Source: Enhydrobacter sp.
GTDB lineage: Bacteria; Pseudomonadota; Alphaproteobacteria; Reyranellales; Reyranellaceae
Assembly (NCBI GenBank): GCA_025808875.1
Contig: CP075528.1
Span: 806,001 to 870,000, forward strand
Direction of reading: 5' to 3'
DNA: 64,000 nucleotides
Shown: positions 62,908-64,000 of the stretch, piece after piece
Position numbering within the stretch: the first letter of the stretch is position 1
Layout of the letters: each line of letters opens with the position of its first letter
Translations under genes and position numbers: made by a program
Notes under the pieces: model-generated
What the model saw: the letters and a program-made list of their open reading frames with translations, nothing else
Told to the model about the DNA's origin: nothing
Databases searched by the model: none

Positions 62908-64000
62908 ATGATCGACTTCGACCAGATCGACGCGGCGTGCGCCGACTTCGCAGGGCAACTCGAGATTCCCGGCATCGTCGCCGGGATCGTCGAGCAGGGG
63001 CGGCTCGCACATGTGGCGACGGTAGGCAGGGCCGACATCGAGGCCGGCCGGCCGGTGGGTCGGGAGACCGCCTTCCGCATCGCCTCGATGACCAAGAACA
63101 TGACGGCGCTTGCCATCCTGGCGCTGCGCGACCGTGGCGAGCTCGCCCTCGACGCGGCGGTCGCCGACTACATTCCGCAGTTCGCTGCCGTGCGCCCGCC
63201 GACGCGCGACAGCCGGCCGGTCAGCGTCCGTGATCTCCTGTGCCACGTCGCCGGCTTCGTCACCGACGACCCGTGGGGCGACCGGGTGCTTGGCATGCCG
63301 CCCGCCGAGCTCGACGCGCTGATCGCGCGGGGAACCCTGTTCGCGCGGCCGCCGGGCCTTGCCTTTGAATACAGCAACCTCGGTTACGCGCTGCTCGGCC
63401 GCGTGCTGACCAACGTAAGCGGCGAGCCGTACCAGGCCTTCGTCCGCCGCACCTTCCTTGAGCCGCTCGGCATGCCGCGCACGACCTTTGATGCGATCGA
63501 GGCGGCACGCGGCGACTATGCCTGGGGCTATCGGCTGGACGACGGAGTCTGGTCGCGCGAGCGGGTCGAACCCGACGGCGAGGTCGGAGCGATGGGCGGG
63601 CTGGCGACGACGGCGCCTGACTATGCGCGCTGGGTTGCCTTCCTGCTGAGCGCATGGCCGGCGCGCGACGATCCCGAGTCCGGTCCCGTGCGCCGCTCGA
63701 GCGTGCGCGAGATGGCGCTGTTCCACGCGCCGCCGTTCCCGAACGAGCCCGTCGACGGCAAGGTCATGCCGCCGAGCGCGTACGGTTACGGATTGATGAG
63801 CACGGCCGATATAGAACTGGGACGACGGATCCATCACTCCGGTGGCCTGCCGGGCTACGGCTCGCACGTGCTGATGATGCCCGAGGTCGGCATCGGCATT
63901 TTCGCCTTCGGCAACCGCACCTACGCGCCGATGTCGCGCCTGACCCTGCGGCTCGCCGAAATCGCCCATGCGGCCCGGCCGCGACCGGCGCCGACCGGGG
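62908..64000 (+). CDS. Serine hydrolase of the beta-lactamase family (3' end outside the window)
   Basis: The class C beta-lactamase/penicillin-binding-like hydrolase is truncated by the window end after about 364 residues. SxxK is Ser60-Met-Thr-Lys63 (RIASMTKNMTALAILALRD), YxN is EYSNLGYALLGRV near residue 154, and the third motif is HSGGLPGYG near residue 312. There is no signal peptide, so it is a cytosolic esterase, D-aminopeptidase or similar rather than a drug-resistance lactamase. The ATG at 62908 is divergent from radC. Confidence 0.9.
   Translation, partial: MIDFDQIDAACADFAGQLEIPGIVAGIVEQGRLAHVATVGRADIEAGRPVGRETAFRIASMTKNMTALAILALRDRGELALDAAVADYIPQFAAVRPPTRDSRPVSVRDLLCHVAGFVTDDPWGDRVLGMPPAELDALIARGTLFARPPGLAFEYSNLGYALLGRVLTNVSGEPYQAFVRRTFLEPLGMPRTTFDAIEAARGDYAWGYRLDDGVWSRERVEPDGEVGAMGGLATTAPDYARWVAFLLSAWPARDDPESGPVRRSSVREMALFHAPPFPNEPVDGKVMPPSAYGYGLMSTADIELGRRIHHSGGLPGYGSHVLMMPEVGIGIFAFGNRTYAPMSRLTLRLAEIAHAARPRPAPTG

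Noticed and set aside
62908-64000. Antibiotic-resistance beta-lactamase
   Set aside because: No signal peptide is visible and the motifs fit the broad family of serine esterases/peptidases; resistance cannot be claimed.

Overview
The window is about 64 kb of uniformly GC-rich DNA with dense, bidirectional, mostly short operons and many overlapping stop/start codons. The gene families point to a soil or freshwater alphaproteobacterium of the Reyranella/Bradyrhizobium kind: bacterial Ku, PRC-barrel proteins, SpoIIAA/STAS-like small proteins, PimC/PimD-like acyl-CoA dehydrogenases, CaiB/BaiF CoA transferases and a Baeyer-Villiger monooxygenase. The genus is an inference from gene content. I see no rRNA, tRNA, CRISPR array, transposase or phage genes.

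Layout. 1-1.6 kb: the end of a molybdenum hydroxylase operon (FAD subunit, 2Fe-2S subunit, start of the large subunit), then about 1 kb without a recognisable gene that carries an unusual 9-bp periodic repeat. 2.5-4.8 kb: a DadA/SoxB-like amine oxidase and a membrane protein. 4.8-22.8 kb: a patchwork of small regulatory, secreted and stress-type genes. It holds four paralogous SpoIIAA/STAS-like proteins, two PRC-barrel proteins, two small winged-helix-like proteins, Ku, a PPC/DUF296 protein, several small exported proteins and, at its centre, two tandem paralogous membrane PAS histidine kinases with no response regulator nearby. 22.8-26.8 kb: a TetR-controlled HlyD/ABC exporter operon with a clear operator.

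26.8-50.5 kb is a catabolic district. It contains an ACAD10/11-type acyl-CoA dehydrogenase, an enolase-superfamily enzyme, a feruloyl-CoA-synthase-like ligase, a Baeyer-Villiger monooxygenase, an acetoacetate-decarboxylase-like protein, a luciferase-like flavin monooxygenase, an SDR, and a D-threonine-aldolase-type PLP enzyme followed by an SbtA/SbtB-like bicarbonate transporter pair. An MFS transporter, two divergent CoA transferases, a phospholipase D, three acyl-CoA dehydrogenases (two of them a tandem duplicate), a TauD-type dioxygenase, an AEC carrier, a TetR regulator and an HSL-type esterase follow. Together they suggest uptake, CoA activation, oxidation and ring or chain cleavage of aromatic or alicyclic acids. 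The exact substrates cannot be read from sequence.

50.5-55.3 kb: a membrane adenylate cyclase, a VOC protein, an ArsR/SRPBCC/transglutaminase operon and a DUF72 protein. 55.4-61.9 kb: a surface-polysaccharide locus with a SAF-type oxidoreductase, a GT2 glycosyltransferase, a Wzx-like flippase, and overlapping genes for glucose-1-phosphate cytidylyltransferase, an NAD-dependent epimerase and an RmlC-like epimerase. No CDP-glucose 4,6-dehydratase is present. The window ends with RadC and a truncated serine beta-lactamase-family gene.

The most promising material for something undescribed is the sensory region at 4.8-22.8 kb: orphan tandem kinases, one with three PAS units at an exact 402-bp spacing, embedded among four STAS-like paralogues. 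The non-canonical CDP-sugar cluster at 55-62 kb is second.
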